This document shows positions 35,310-43,791 of a stretch of 64,000 nucleotides of DNA, one piece after another (position 1 is the stretch's first letter; every line of letters begins with the position of its first letter). The notes under the pieces were generated by a model that was given only the letters and a program-made list of their open reading frames with translations, was not told the DNA's origin and did no database searches. Both the position numbers and the translations under genes were made by a program. The stretch is from MED-G105 sp038522945 (GTDB lineage: Bacteria; Pseudomonadota; Alphaproteobacteria; Caulobacterales; Parvularculaceae). Location: positions 1 to 64,000 of the forward strand of contig JBCBJV010000005.1 in the NCBI GenBank assembly GCA_038522945.1. The letters run 5' to 3'.

Positions 35310-35409
35310 TGTCGATTTCTCCGCGGCACCATGCAAATTCTCCCTCTAGCCGGGGTACCGTCCAGCAAGAGGAAATTTAAGACGCGGCTGTTAGGCGAAA
35401 ACAGACCAA

Positions 35410-35438
35410 GGCGCAAGGCCTAAAAAGGCCTATGCGCC
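35410..35438 (-). terminator. Strong hairpin between prolyl oligopeptidase and rpsO
   Basis: A 12-bp stem (GGCGCAAGGCCT paired with AGGCCT-A-TGCGCC, one bulged A) with an AAAA loop. No immediate T-run follows on the minus strand, though TCTGTTTT comes a few bases later. It either ends the oligopeptidase transcript or belongs to the rpsO leader. Confidence 0.5.
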
Positions 35439-35513
35439 CCAGATTGGCTGCTAGACCCACGCATTTGACCGGAAACCGGCGCGCCGCTGCCAAATCCCGC
35501 GATCTACTTGTCG

Positions 35514-37742
35514 CTATTCTTCCGTTTCCGGGACCTCAAGGCCAGTGTGATGGGCAATGAACGCCCACTGGTCGGCTGTCGCCTCAATGATCTTGGAAAT
35601 CGGTGTTCCAGCGCCATGACCGGCCCGTGTTTCAATACGGATGAGACGCGGCGTCGCTCCAAGGTCAGCGGCCTGGATGGCCGCGGCATATTTGAATGAG
35701 TGACCTGGCACAACTCGGTCATCGGTGTCAGCCGTCGTTACCAGCGTCGCCGGAAACTCGTCTGTTGCCGGAATATTGTGGAGTGGCGAGTAAGCATATA
35801 GCGCCTCCCACATTTCAGGGTCAGCCGGATCGCCATAGTCATCGACCCAGAACCGGCCTGCCGTAAACTGATTGTACCGCAACATGTCCATGACCCCGAC
35901 GGCCGGCAACGCCGCCGCGAAGAGTTCAGGGCGCTGATTGGCGACTGCACCCACCAACAAGCCGCCATTGGAGCCGCCCTGGATGGCGATCGTATCGGAA
36001 TTTGCCCAACCGGCCTCAACCAAATGCTCCGCGGCATTGATGAAATCATCAAACACATTCTGCTTGTTCAGCTTGCGGCCGCCATCATGCCAGTCGCGTC
36101 CATACTCGCCACCGCCGCGGATGTTTGCGAGGGCGAAGACCCCGCCCATCTCCATCCACTGCAGGCGCGTGGTGGAAAAAGTCGGCGTCAGCGAAACATT
36201 GAAACCACCATAGCCATAAAGGAGCGTCGGCTGTTCCCCGTTCGGCACGACATCGCGGTGATGCACGATAAACATCGGCACCTGCACGCCGCCGGTGGAG
36301 TCAAAAAAGACCTGCTCAACAACAAAGTCTGCCGGATCAAATTTAAGGTCCGGTTCGCGAACCAATTTGCTCTCGCCCGTTTCCACATTGTACTGATAGA
36401 TTGTGGACGGTGCATTGAATGACGTGAACGCGTAGAACGTTTCCGGATCATCCGCCGTACCGCCGAACCCCCCCGCTGATCCGATACCGGGAAGATCGAC
36501 ATTACGGACGAATTCACCTTCTGGCGTATAGACGCGAACCACGGATTTAGCGTCTTCCAGAGTTTCGACGATCAAGTGCCCACCGACGAATGACGCGCCC
36601 ACAATCGGGAACTCACCTTGGGGAATGACATCAACCCAGTTATCCGTAGCCGGATCAGCAAGATCGAAGGATGCAATGCGCAGGCGCGGGGCACCAAGGT
36701 CCGTTGATACCAGGAAGCGCGAACCGATGTTGCCGATAACTGAGTGATTGTTGTCAAAATTCTCAATGATCGAAACCGGATCAGCATCTTCAGCGAGGCT
36801 CTTGATGCGCAGTCCATTGCCATCGGTACCGGTCCAGCTTGAAAAGACAAGATAATCGCCGTCGTCACTGACACCGGCGCCCCAGCCAACGTCAGGCCGA
36901 GCGGGATCCTCGATCACAACCGTGTCGTCGGCTTGGTCCGTTCCAAGGGCGTGGAAGTAGACTTTTTGGTCTTTGTTCAATGCGGTAAACTCTTCGCCTT
37001 CAGCAGGCTCAGGATAGCGAGAGTAGAAATAGCCTGACCCGTCTTTTGCCCAGGAAAGGCCAGAGAACTTCACCCACTCCGTCCGGTCACTCAGTTTCTC
37101 GCCGGTTTCGACGTTAAGAAGCTCAATTGTACGCCAGTCCGATCCGCCATCCTGGACGAAGTAAGCAACGAGCGATGCATCCGGTGACGGCACAGCGCCC
37201 GCAAGCGCCACAGTGCCATCCTCAGACCAGTTGTTGGGATCGATCAGGACGCGCGCGTCTCCATCGATCGTATCCTGGACGTAATAGACCGATTGGTCCT
37301 GAAGGCCGTCATTTTTGGAGAAGAAGTATTTTCCGCCTTCTTTGTTGAAAAGTCCGTAGCGCTCATAGTCCAACAACTCGGTCAGGCGCGCGGCGATCGC
37401 CTGACGGCCCGGCAGCTTATTCAGATAATTGAACGTGACCTCGTTCTGCGCCTCGACCCAGTCAGCAACGGATTGGTCTTCCCGCACATCGGCTTCAAGC
37501 CATCGATAGGGGTCGGCGATTTCCACCTCGCCTGCCGTCGACTTGTAGACATCGACTTGCTCGACGGTACGTGTGCTTGGGTAAGACAACGGCACCTCAA
37601 TTTTTTCTGACGCGCTTTTGGCGGTGTTCTCAGCGACTTTTGACGCCGCGGCGGAGGCGCTGGAATCGTCTGTTGGATTGACCGCGCAGGCCGTCAAGGC
37701 TGTCCCTAAGAACGGTACCGTCAAAAGCAAAAGCGTGCGCAT
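35514..37742 (-). CDS. Prolyl oligopeptidase (S9A), lipoprotein
   Basis: Serine peptidase that cuts short peptides after proline. 742 residues from the ATG at 37742, which has GGGGAGAG upstream and gives a leader with lipobox LTAC, so it is probably tethered in the periplasm. A seven-bladed propeller fills the middle. The C-terminal hydrolase domain has Ser591 in GGSNGGLL, DDRVVPGHS and His709 in RAGHGAG. It is transcribed toward rpsO and lies, with the next upstream gene, between truB and rpsO. Confidence 0.95.
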   Translation of the reverse strand: MRTLLLLTVPFLGTALTACAVNPTDDSSASAAASKVAENTAKSASEKIEVPLSYPSTRTVEQVDVYKSTAGEVEIADPYRWLEADVREDQSVADWVEAQNEVTFNYLNKLPGRQAIAARLTELLDYERYGLFNKEGGKYFFSKNDGLQDQSVYYVQDTIDGDARVLIDPNNWSEDGTVALAGAVPSPDASLVAYFVQDGGSDWRTIELLNVETGEKLSDRTEWVKFSGLSWAKDGSGYFYSRYPEPAEGEEFTALNKDQKVYFHALGTDQADDTVVIEDPARPDVGWGAGVSDDGDYLVFSSWTGTDGNGLRIKSLAEDADPVSIIENFDNNHSVIGNIGSRFLVSTDLGAPRLRIASFDLADPATDNWVDVIPQGEFPIVGASFVGGHLIVETLEDAKSVVRVYTPEGEFVRNVDLPGIGSAGGFGGTADDPETFYAFTSFNAPSTIYQYNVETGESKLVREPDLKFDPADFVVEQVFFDSTGGVQVPMFIVHHRDVVPNGEQPTLLYGYGGFNVSLTPTFSTTRLQWMEMGGVFALANIRGGGEYGRDWHDGGRKLNKQNVFDDFINAAEHLVEAGWANSDTIAIQGGSNGGLLVGAVANQRPELFAAALPAVGVMDMLRYNQFTAGRFWVDDYGDPADPEMWEALYAYSPLHNIPATDEFPATLVTTADTDDRVVPGHSFKYAAAIQAADLGATPRLIRIETRAGHGAGTPISKIIEATADQWAFIAHHTGLEVPETEE

Positions 37743-37906
37743 GGATTTTCTCTCCCCGAATTCGCCGCGCACTACAAACAGGGCGACGGCGATCATGTCA
37801 AATTTTCTAAGTCGGCGTTTCTTTTGTGTAGAGCTGATGCGGCCAAGCCCGCTTGGCCTCCGCGCCGGCGAAAGACCATAGATTGGTTTTCTCTCCGGCC
37901 AAATAT

Positions 37907-38617
37907 TTAGTCACCTGATCCAAACAAGGGTGTGCGCCCTTTGGATTGGTTGATTTTGGCCGATCTCCAGATTTGCGCCGGTGCCATCTCACCGGAAGGC
38001 GTCAGGTTGCTGATTTTACCTGTTAGCGGGGCAGGCTGGAAGGAAACAGTCGCCAGCGTCCCGGGCTGGATGCCCGCTACAAGCGTGTCGAAATCAAAAA
38101 GGAACACACGGAAATCCTGGTTGATGTTTTCCGCCTTGGCGCCGCCGTCCAGATACTTCTTGCGCTGGATGATGCCCGGCCCCCCACTAATGAGCGCGAC
38201 AGTCGACCCTGCCGACTGGGCAATGTTGAAGTCATTGACCTGCTGGAGCGTTACACCGGCGCTTTCGAAATAACCGAAAAACTCAAGCGCAGGGCATCTC
38301 ATTTCCCCGCCTGCTTCCATGCAGTTATGCATGGCAAGGTAGGCTGCCGCACCGGTCGAGGACTTGAATTCCAAGATGAATGACTTGCCGTTGCCGATGG
38401 GTGAGGATTGGTCACCAAGAAACCCTTGGGTTCTATCTTCAACAGTGAACCCGAACGCGGTGATCAGTTCCGCCGCTTCTGTGGGGGAAATAGCCGAGTA
38501 CGAGGCGCCGGCGCCGGGCTTTGTTGGAAACGCGTTTGAGGTTTGCTGGGCTTCTGCGCCGCTGGCTAAGCTTAAAGCCAAACCGGCAACAAGAGCACAC
38601 ACTCTAAAATCAACCAT
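37907..38617 (-). CDS. Secreted hypothetical protein
   Basis: A 236-residue exported protein I cannot place in a named family. A signal peptide ends near GAEAQQ. The rest has repeated phrases typical of small periplasmic beta domains (YSAISPTEAAELITAFGF, SFILEFKSSTGAAAYLAMHNC). Two cysteines (AMHNCMEAGGEMRCPALEF) probably form a disulfide. I chose the ATG at 38617, preceded by GGAG ten bases upstream. It lies downstream of truB with a 233-base gap and 164 bases before the oligopeptidase start. Confidence 0.65.
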   Translation of the reverse strand: MVDFRVCALVAGLALSLASGAEAQQTSNAFPTKPGAGASYSAISPTEAAELITAFGFTVEDRTQGFLGDQSSPIGNGKSFILEFKSSTGAAAYLAMHNCMEAGGEMRCPALEFFGYFESAGVTLQQVNDFNIAQSAGSTVALISGGPGIIQRKKYLDGGAKAENINQDFRVFLFDFDTLVAGIQPGTLATVSFQPAPLTGKISNLTPSGEMAPAQIWRSAKINQSKGRTPLFGSGD

Positions 38618-38850
38618 TATATCGGTACTCCACACTCAATCGGGCACATGATCTAAAGCCTACAAGTGTGACATACGCGAGCTCGCAAGTCTCACGGCTG
38701 GCAAGACCACCTCCGAATTAGGCCCTGTTTTGGCGTTCTTTTGTCCCGGGCGCGCCAAATCGGCCACAGCCAGCTTTCTCTCGGACGTTTGCGATCAACA
38801 AATCTGGAAAGAACGGATCTGGAAGCGCTAAACGCGAGCTTGTATTTCAG

Positions 38851-39786
38851 CTAAAGGTTGAAAACCCGGGAGGGTTTCAGCTTGAGACCTTCCAGCTCAC
38901 AAATTGCTACAGGCTCATCGTGGAGCGAGGCCAGAACCGCTGGAATTGTCCCGGAGGTCTCTCCGCGTACGCCCTTCGCTGTTGCAGGTGAGACAATCGC
39001 CGCTTGGCCCCGGCGGAGCTTGTCGGCTTCGGGTCCCCCAATGCTCGCCTGCGGCAAGCTGGAAAGGGCAAGGCCGACGGGCATCAGCGTGTCGTCCCGC
39101 GCCTCAGGCGTCTCGTAAGCCTCAAGGTCTGCAAGACTGATCGCGTCATCTTCCGAAAACGGACCAACCGCGACCCGCCGCAATTTACTGACGCACCCTT
39201 CAGTCCCCAGGGCCCGAGCAAGATCGCGCACCAATGCACGCACATAAGCGCCTTTGCCGGTGACTGCTTCCAGTACCGCATGATCTGCATCGGGAACATC
39301 TACCAATTCCAGTGAGTGCACGAAAATTGTTCGCGCCTGAAGCTCGACAGCCTCTCCCTCGCGAGCAAGATCATAGGCCCGCGCCCCGTCGACTTTGATC
39401 GCAGAAAAGGCAGGCGGCACTTGTTCAATCTCGCCCGTAAAGTCAGTCAGCGCCGCTTCGATATCATCTCGGGCCGGACGATGGTCGGAGCTGGCGATAC
39501 CCTCCCCTTCCAGATCGTCCGTTGTCGTCGCATTGCCCCAGCGAGCGGTGAAGCGATACCGCTTGGTCGCCTCCATCACGTAAGGCACGGTCTTAGTGGC
39601 CTCCCCGAAGGCGATCGGCAAAACACCCGTCGCCAATGGATCGAGCGTTCCGGCATGGCCTGCCTTTTGGGCCTGAAACAGCCATTTCAGCTTCGAGACA
39701 GCCTCGGTCGACCCGAAGTCATAGTCTTTATCGAGAATAATCCAGCCGTGGACCGGCCGGCCTTTATTGCGTCTTCTACCCATCAT
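38851..39786 (-). CDS. truB: tRNA pseudouridine-55 synthase
   Basis: Makes pseudouridine 55 in the T-loop of tRNAs. About 311 residues. The catalytic Asp49 lies in GHAGTLDPLATGVLPI. The N-terminus from 39786 (MMGRRRNKGRPVHGWIILDK) fits the family; upstream in-frame residues do not. It follows rbfA on the same strand after about 150 bases that contain three tandem repeats. The C-terminal part (GVRGETSGTIPAVLAS) is the usual PUA-like tail. Confidence 0.96.
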   Translation of the reverse strand: MMGRRRNKGRPVHGWIILDKDYDFGSTEAVSKLKWLFQAQKAGHAGTLDPLATGVLPIAFGEATKTVPYVMEATKRYRFTARWGNATTTDDLEGEGIASSDHRPARDDIEAALTDFTGEIEQVPPAFSAIKVDGARAYDLAREGEAVELQARTIFVHSLELVDVPDADHAVLEAVTGKGAYVRALVRDLARALGTEGCVSKLRRVAVGPFSEDDAISLADLEAYETPEARDDTLMPVGLALSSLPQASIGGPEADKLRRGQAAIVSPATAKGVRGETSGTIPAVLASLHDEPVAICELEGLKLKPSRVFNL

Positions 39787-39871
39787 GAAACCTGAACGTT
39801 GAACGCGGCAAAGCGGATCGGACACCTGGCCGCAGGAGAGCCCCTCTTCAATCAGGGGCAGTCAAACCCGT

Positions 39872-39928
39872 CAAGAGAATTTGGGCCCGCCAAGAGAATT
39901 TAGGCCCGCCAAGAGAATTTAGGCCCGC
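39872..39928. repeat. Three tandem 19-bp repeats between rbfA and truB
   Basis: CAAGAGAATTTRGGCCCGC is present three times in a row at 39872-39890, 39891-39909 and 39910-39928. The second and third copies are identical; the first differs at one base. A partial CCGCC follows. It ends eight bases from the rbfA stop, so it lies in the rbfA-truB mRNA. Confidence 0.95.
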
Positions 39929-39936
39929 CCGCCAAC

Positions 39937-40365
39937 CTAATGGCTATCCTCGTCGGTGAGATCCCGGCGCACATCTGGCCGCGCCAACAACTCATCAATG
40001 CGCCGGGCTTCGTCGAAACTTTCATCGGTCTTGAAAGTCAACGCTGGGGTGAATTTCATGTCGATGCGACCGCCAAGCAAATGGCGGATATGCGGGGCGA
40101 TTTTGTTGAGTGCCGCGATGAGCCCCACCTCCGCACTTTCGCCCTTGTCGGCTTTCAGCGAGCTGCCAAGCCCCGCACAAAACACCGTTGCTTGTCGCAA
40201 GTCAGGGCTCGGGCGCACCTCGCTCACGGTAATGGAGACACCTGAAAGCTCCGGGCTTTTCAAATCCTCGCGCTGGAAGATTTCCACAAGCGCGTGGCGG
40301 ATCAACTCGCCCGCCCGCAATTGGCGCTGCGACGGGCCCTTTTTCGATGAGAATCTTGATGGCAT
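39937..40365 (-). CDS. rbfA: Ribosome-binding factor A
   Basis: 30S maturation factor needed for 16S rRNA 5'-end processing and for growth in the cold. 142 residues from the ATG at 40365, with the family opening KKGPSQRQLRAGELIRHALVEIFQRED and the KH-like fold motif VSEVRPSPDLRQATVF. A TTG at 40371 would add two residues. infB, normally upstream, is not present; a divergent phosphoesterase gene begins about 120 bases away. Confidence 0.96.
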   Translation of the reverse strand: MPSRFSSKKGPSQRQLRAGELIRHALVEIFQREDLKSPELSGVSITVSEVRPSPDLRQATVFCAGLGSSLKADKGESAEVGLIAALNKIAPHIRHLLGGRIDMKFTPALTFKTDESFDEARRIDELLARPDVRRDLTDEDSH

Positions 40366-40486
40366 GCCCAAGACATAGAGCGTTTGGCCTGTGATTTAAA
40401 TGGGGCTTACGCCCGCTCACCTAGGTCTCAGCAATCTGACCGTCACATTCCTTCGCTAGAATGATGAGCAAACCGGAGGGCGCCCC

Positions 40487-41602
40487 ATGAACCGATTGAT
40501 CTCATCTTTGGCCAGCTTGATGTTGGTTTCTGCTTGCGTGACGCCGCAGCCACCGGTCGACGTCTCTGCCGGTGACACCCAAACGAAGCGTGCTGATGGC
40601 GACGCTTTAGTTGACGTCAGCGACATTGCAGACCACCACGGCGATCAAAAACCATGGACCTCACTCGATGTCTTGGATGGGCCGGAAAAATTCGCCTTTG
40701 CCGTCATCACTGACCGCACGGGCGGCGAACGCAAAGGCGTCTTCGGACCTTTGATGGATAAAGTCGACCTGATGCAGCCCGCGTTCGTCATGAGCGTTGG
40801 CGATCTTATTGAGGGCTACACCGAAAACGAAGCCCAGATTGAAGCTGAGTGGGACGAGTTTGACGGATTCATTGAAACCCTCGATGCGCCCTTCTTTTAT
40901 GTGGCCGGCAACCACGACTACATGAACAAGCAAATGGAGGACGCCTGGCGCACCCGCTTCGGTGCGAGTTACTATCATTTCGTCTATAAAGATGTTTTGT
41001 TCCTAGTACTGAATAGCGAGTTGCTCGACATCAATCCGGAAGGTCCTGACAAAACCGGCGGGCCAGGCCACGACCACTGGCATGCCGACGATGCCCGCCG
41101 CGCCGCGCGAGATGCGCAATATGCCTATGCCCAAAGGGTCCTGGGGCAAAATACAGATGTGCGATGGACGTTTGTGTTCGTTCACAAACCATTCTGGCGG
41201 ACCGGCTGGGAGCATCCGCCGCGGGTGCCAGGCGGTGATTGGAGCGATTTTGATCTAAGCAATTACCCCGTCGAAGGTCCCTGGCCGACCCTTGATGCGG
41301 AGACCACCGATTGGACCGCCCTAGAAGCACTACTCGCTGATCGAAATTACACAGCGTTCGCCGGGCACCGGCACACTTATGACTATGCAGGCGGCACGGA
41401 AGGGGCCCACACCCACGACAAAATTACACTGGCAACAACAGGTGGGGTCAGCAATCTGCGGGGCACGAGCTACGGGGAGTTTGACCAGATCGCTTGGGTG
41501 ACCATGACGAAGGATGGGCCGGTCATTGCAAACGTTAGATTGAAAGATGTTCTGCCCAAAGATCATCAAACCCCGGACGCGCGTCCCTGGTGGGTCGACT
41601 AG
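40487..41602 (+). CDS. Calcineurin-like metallophosphoesterase lipoprotein
   Basis: 371-residue exported phosphoesterase. The leader ends in a lipobox (LVSAC). Metal-binding motifs are visible in order: FAVITDRTGG (first Asp), SVGDLIEGYT, VAGNHDYMNK, VFVHKPFW and FAGHRHTYDYAGG. Asp-x-Arg replaces the common Asp-x-His at the first motif. Substrate unknown. GGAGGG precedes the ATG. It is divergent from rbfA and convergent with the deacetylase gene 40 bases further on. Confidence 0.88.
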   Translation: MNRLISSLASLMLVSACVTPQPPVDVSAGDTQTKRADGDALVDVSDIADHHGDQKPWTSLDVLDGPEKFAFAVITDRTGGERKGVFGPLMDKVDLMQPAFVMSVGDLIEGYTENEAQIEAEWDEFDGFIETLDAPFFYVAGNHDYMNKQMEDAWRTRFGASYYHFVYKDVLFLVLNSELLDINPEGPDKTGGPGHDHWHADDARRAARDAQYAYAQRVLGQNTDVRWTFVFVHKPFWRTGWEHPPRVPGGDWSDFDLSNYPVEGPWPTLDAETTDWTALEALLADRNYTAFAGHRHTYDYAGGTEGAHTHDKITLATTGGVSNLRGTSYGEFDQIAWVTMTKDGPVIANVRLKDVLPKDHQTPDARPWWVD

Positions 41603-41642
41603 TCTGTACGTCAGCCGCCAGGCACGTGCTTAAACCAGGCGC

Positions 41643-42539
41643 TTACCGGAAGACGTCTCGCACCACACGATAAGTGTTCGCGTAGGCCTCCACGCTTGCT
41701 TCAATAGGGTCAGCGTACCCGCCGCCAATTGCCATGGAAACCGGGATGCCTCGCTCGCGAGCTGCCTCTAGCACCACCCTGTCCCGGTCCATTAACCCCT
41801 GGAAGCTCAGCTTCATGCGGCCCAACCGGTCTTCTGCCAGCGGGTCCACACCCGCCTGATACAGAATAATGTCCGGCTGAAACGCAAAGACCTTCGGCAA
41901 GGCTTCTTCCAAGGCGCTGAGATAATCACGGTCATCGACATTGTCCGGTAGGCCCACGTCGAGATCGGAAGCGACCTTTCGGAAGGGAAAGTTCTTTTCT
42001 CCGTGTAAGGAGAAAACAAAGACATCCTTGCGCCCGCCGAGGATTGCCGCATTCCCATCACCCTGGTGCACATCCAGATCAACGATGGCAACGCGGTCAA
42101 CGGACCCGCTAGCAATGAGATCAAGGGCGGCCACGGCAAAATCATTGAAAACGCAATAGCCTGCGCCAAAGTCGTAATGGGCGTGGTGCGTTCCGCCAGC
42201 GAGCTGGCCAGAAATGCCTTCCTGCATGGCCGTGCGGGCCGCGGCTACAGCGCCGCCCAAAGTTGCCCGAGCCCGTTTTGCGATATGGGGCGACCAGGGA
42301 AATCCAATCCGGCGCATGGCAGAAGGCTCAATAGACCCATCGTCAATGGCCGCAATGTAAGCCGTGTCATGGGCGCGCGCTAAAGCGGCTTCTTCAACAC
42401 TTGGGCTAATATGCAGATCGGACGGGGCTAAGATACAATCGTCAATGAGTTTTCGATAAAGCATCCCGTACTTTCGTCCGGGAAAACGGTGGCCGTCGGG
42501 CAGACGAAGATCAAAGGTATCGGAGTAATAGATCTTCAT
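41643..42539 (-). CDS. Histone deacetylase/AcuC-like family protein
   Basis: Zinc-dependent deacetylase or amidohydrolase of about 298 residues. The paired histidines are in GGTHHAHYDFGAGYCVFND (His118/His119) and zinc ligands in VDLDVHQGDGNA (Asp156, His158), with the third Asp in YQAGVDPLAEDRLG. Bacterial members act on acetylated polyamines, acetoin-pathway proteins or other lysines; the substrate here is unknown. The ATG at 42539 fits the family N-terminus. It follows hemH after 21 bases, so it is co-transcribed with it. Confidence 0.9.
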   Translation of the reverse strand: MKIYYSDTFDLRLPDGHRFPGRKYGMLYRKLIDDCILAPSDLHISPSVEEAALARAHDTAYIAAIDDGSIEPSAMRRIGFPWSPHIAKRARATLGGAVAAARTAMQEGISGQLAGGTHHAHYDFGAGYCVFNDFAVAALDLIASGSVDRVAIVDLDVHQGDGNAAILGGRKDVFVFSLHGEKNFPFRKVASDLDVGLPDNVDDRDYLSALEEALPKVFAFQPDIILYQAGVDPLAEDRLGRMKLSFQGLMDRDRVVLEAARERGIPVSMAIGGGYADPIEASVEAYANTYRVVRDVFR

Positions 42540-42560
42540 TTGGCGCAAGCGGTGCGACGT

Positions 42561-43625
42561 TTACCTCGCAAGCCATCCTGCCAGTTCGGTCTCTGAGATT
42601 TGCTGCATCAAGCTCACCGCCTCGTCGCTATCATTGATACAAGGGATCGCGGCAAAGTGCGTGCCACCGTGTTCGGCAAACATCTCTCGCCCCGCGATAT
42701 CGATTTCTTCAAGGGTCTCGATACAGTCAGCAACGAAACCCGGCGTAATGATTGCGATGCGCTTTACCCCTTGTTCGGCGAGGGCGATCATCGTGTCTTC
42801 TGTTGCCGGCTCCAACCAGGGTTCACGGCCAAACTTGGACTGGAAGGTCAAGGGCGCGAATTCATCTGTCCACCGCATATGTTCACGCAGAAGCCTTGCG
42901 GTTTTTGCGCAATGGCAGTGATAAGGATCGCCAGCTTCAAAATAGCGCTTGGGTAATCCGTGAAAAGACAACAGGACTCGCTCCGGTGTCCAGTCGAGTT
43001 CCCCAAGAGCCCGCCTCGTTACGCTGCCGAGGGCTTTAATGTAAGCTGGGTGATCGTGAAACGCTGGCGCAATCCGCAAGGCGGGCTGCCATTTCAGATC
43101 CTTGACCGCGTTAAAGACCGCATCATGCACGCTGGCAGTCGTGGTCGTTGAGTATTGCGGGTACATGGGCACGATAAGAAGTCGTTCGCACCCGGCGGAC
43201 TTCATCGCTTCGATGCGGTCCGCAATGGAGGGCGTACCATAACGCATCGCCCAGTCCACCGTGACATCCGCTCCGAGACTGTTTTGTAGTTTGTCGGCGG
43301 TCTGGCGGGTATAAAAACGCAAGGGAGATTCGTCGGTTTCCTTAAGCCAGATGGACTCATAGGCTTTCGCTGTCCTGGCGGGGCGCACATTCAGGATGAT
43401 GCCGTGCAGGATCGGCATCCAAAGAGCTCTTGGATAGTCGACGATCCGCCGATCACTGAGGAATTCGGCAAGATATTCACGAACGGATGTCGCCGTCGGA
43501 TAATCAGGCGTGCCTAAATTGACCAACAATACCCCAAGCCGCCCCGGCGGGATGGTCGGGTGATCGGAAGGCAATCCAATCGCACTGGCTTGTGACAGAC
43601 TATCGGTCATCACCGGCTTGTTCAT
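42561..43625 (-). CDS. hemH: Ferrochelatase
   Basis: Inserts iron into protoporphyrin IX in the last step of haem synthesis. 354 residues. GVLLVNLGTPDYP opens the domain, the catalytic His is in LLSFHGLPKRYFEAGDPYHCHC, and PGFVADCIETLEEIDIAGREMF is the conserved C-terminal block with its iron-binding Glu residues. No extra C-terminal cysteine cluster is present. The first roughly 25 residues are variable and probably not structured. It is first in an operon with the deacetylase gene. Confidence 0.96.
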   Translation of the reverse strand: MNKPVMTDSLSQASAIGLPSDHPTIPPGRLGVLLVNLGTPDYPTATSVREYLAEFLSDRRIVDYPRALWMPILHGIILNVRPARTAKAYESIWLKETDESPLRFYTRQTADKLQNSLGADVTVDWAMRYGTPSIADRIEAMKSAGCERLLIVPMYPQYSTTTTASVHDAVFNAVKDLKWQPALRIAPAFHDHPAYIKALGSVTRRALGELDWTPERVLLSFHGLPKRYFEAGDPYHCHCAKTARLLREHMRWTDEFAPLTFQSKFGREPWLEPATEDTMIALAEQGVKRIAIITPGFVADCIETLEEIDIAGREMFAEHGGTHFAAIPCINDSDEAVSLMQQISETELAGWLAR

Positions 43626-43791
43626 TGCCTTGTCCTTCGCGTCAATGGCGGGGCGCCTGCCCTTTTTTGCGTCTCGTCCTCTTACGAAACGCCATTTCTT
43701 TTAGATGGACCGATGGATCAATTTGGCGGCCTGATTGCTTTCACGCCTTGGCTAGAGAGGCAATCCTACCGCAATAATGAGGTTTTGCCGC

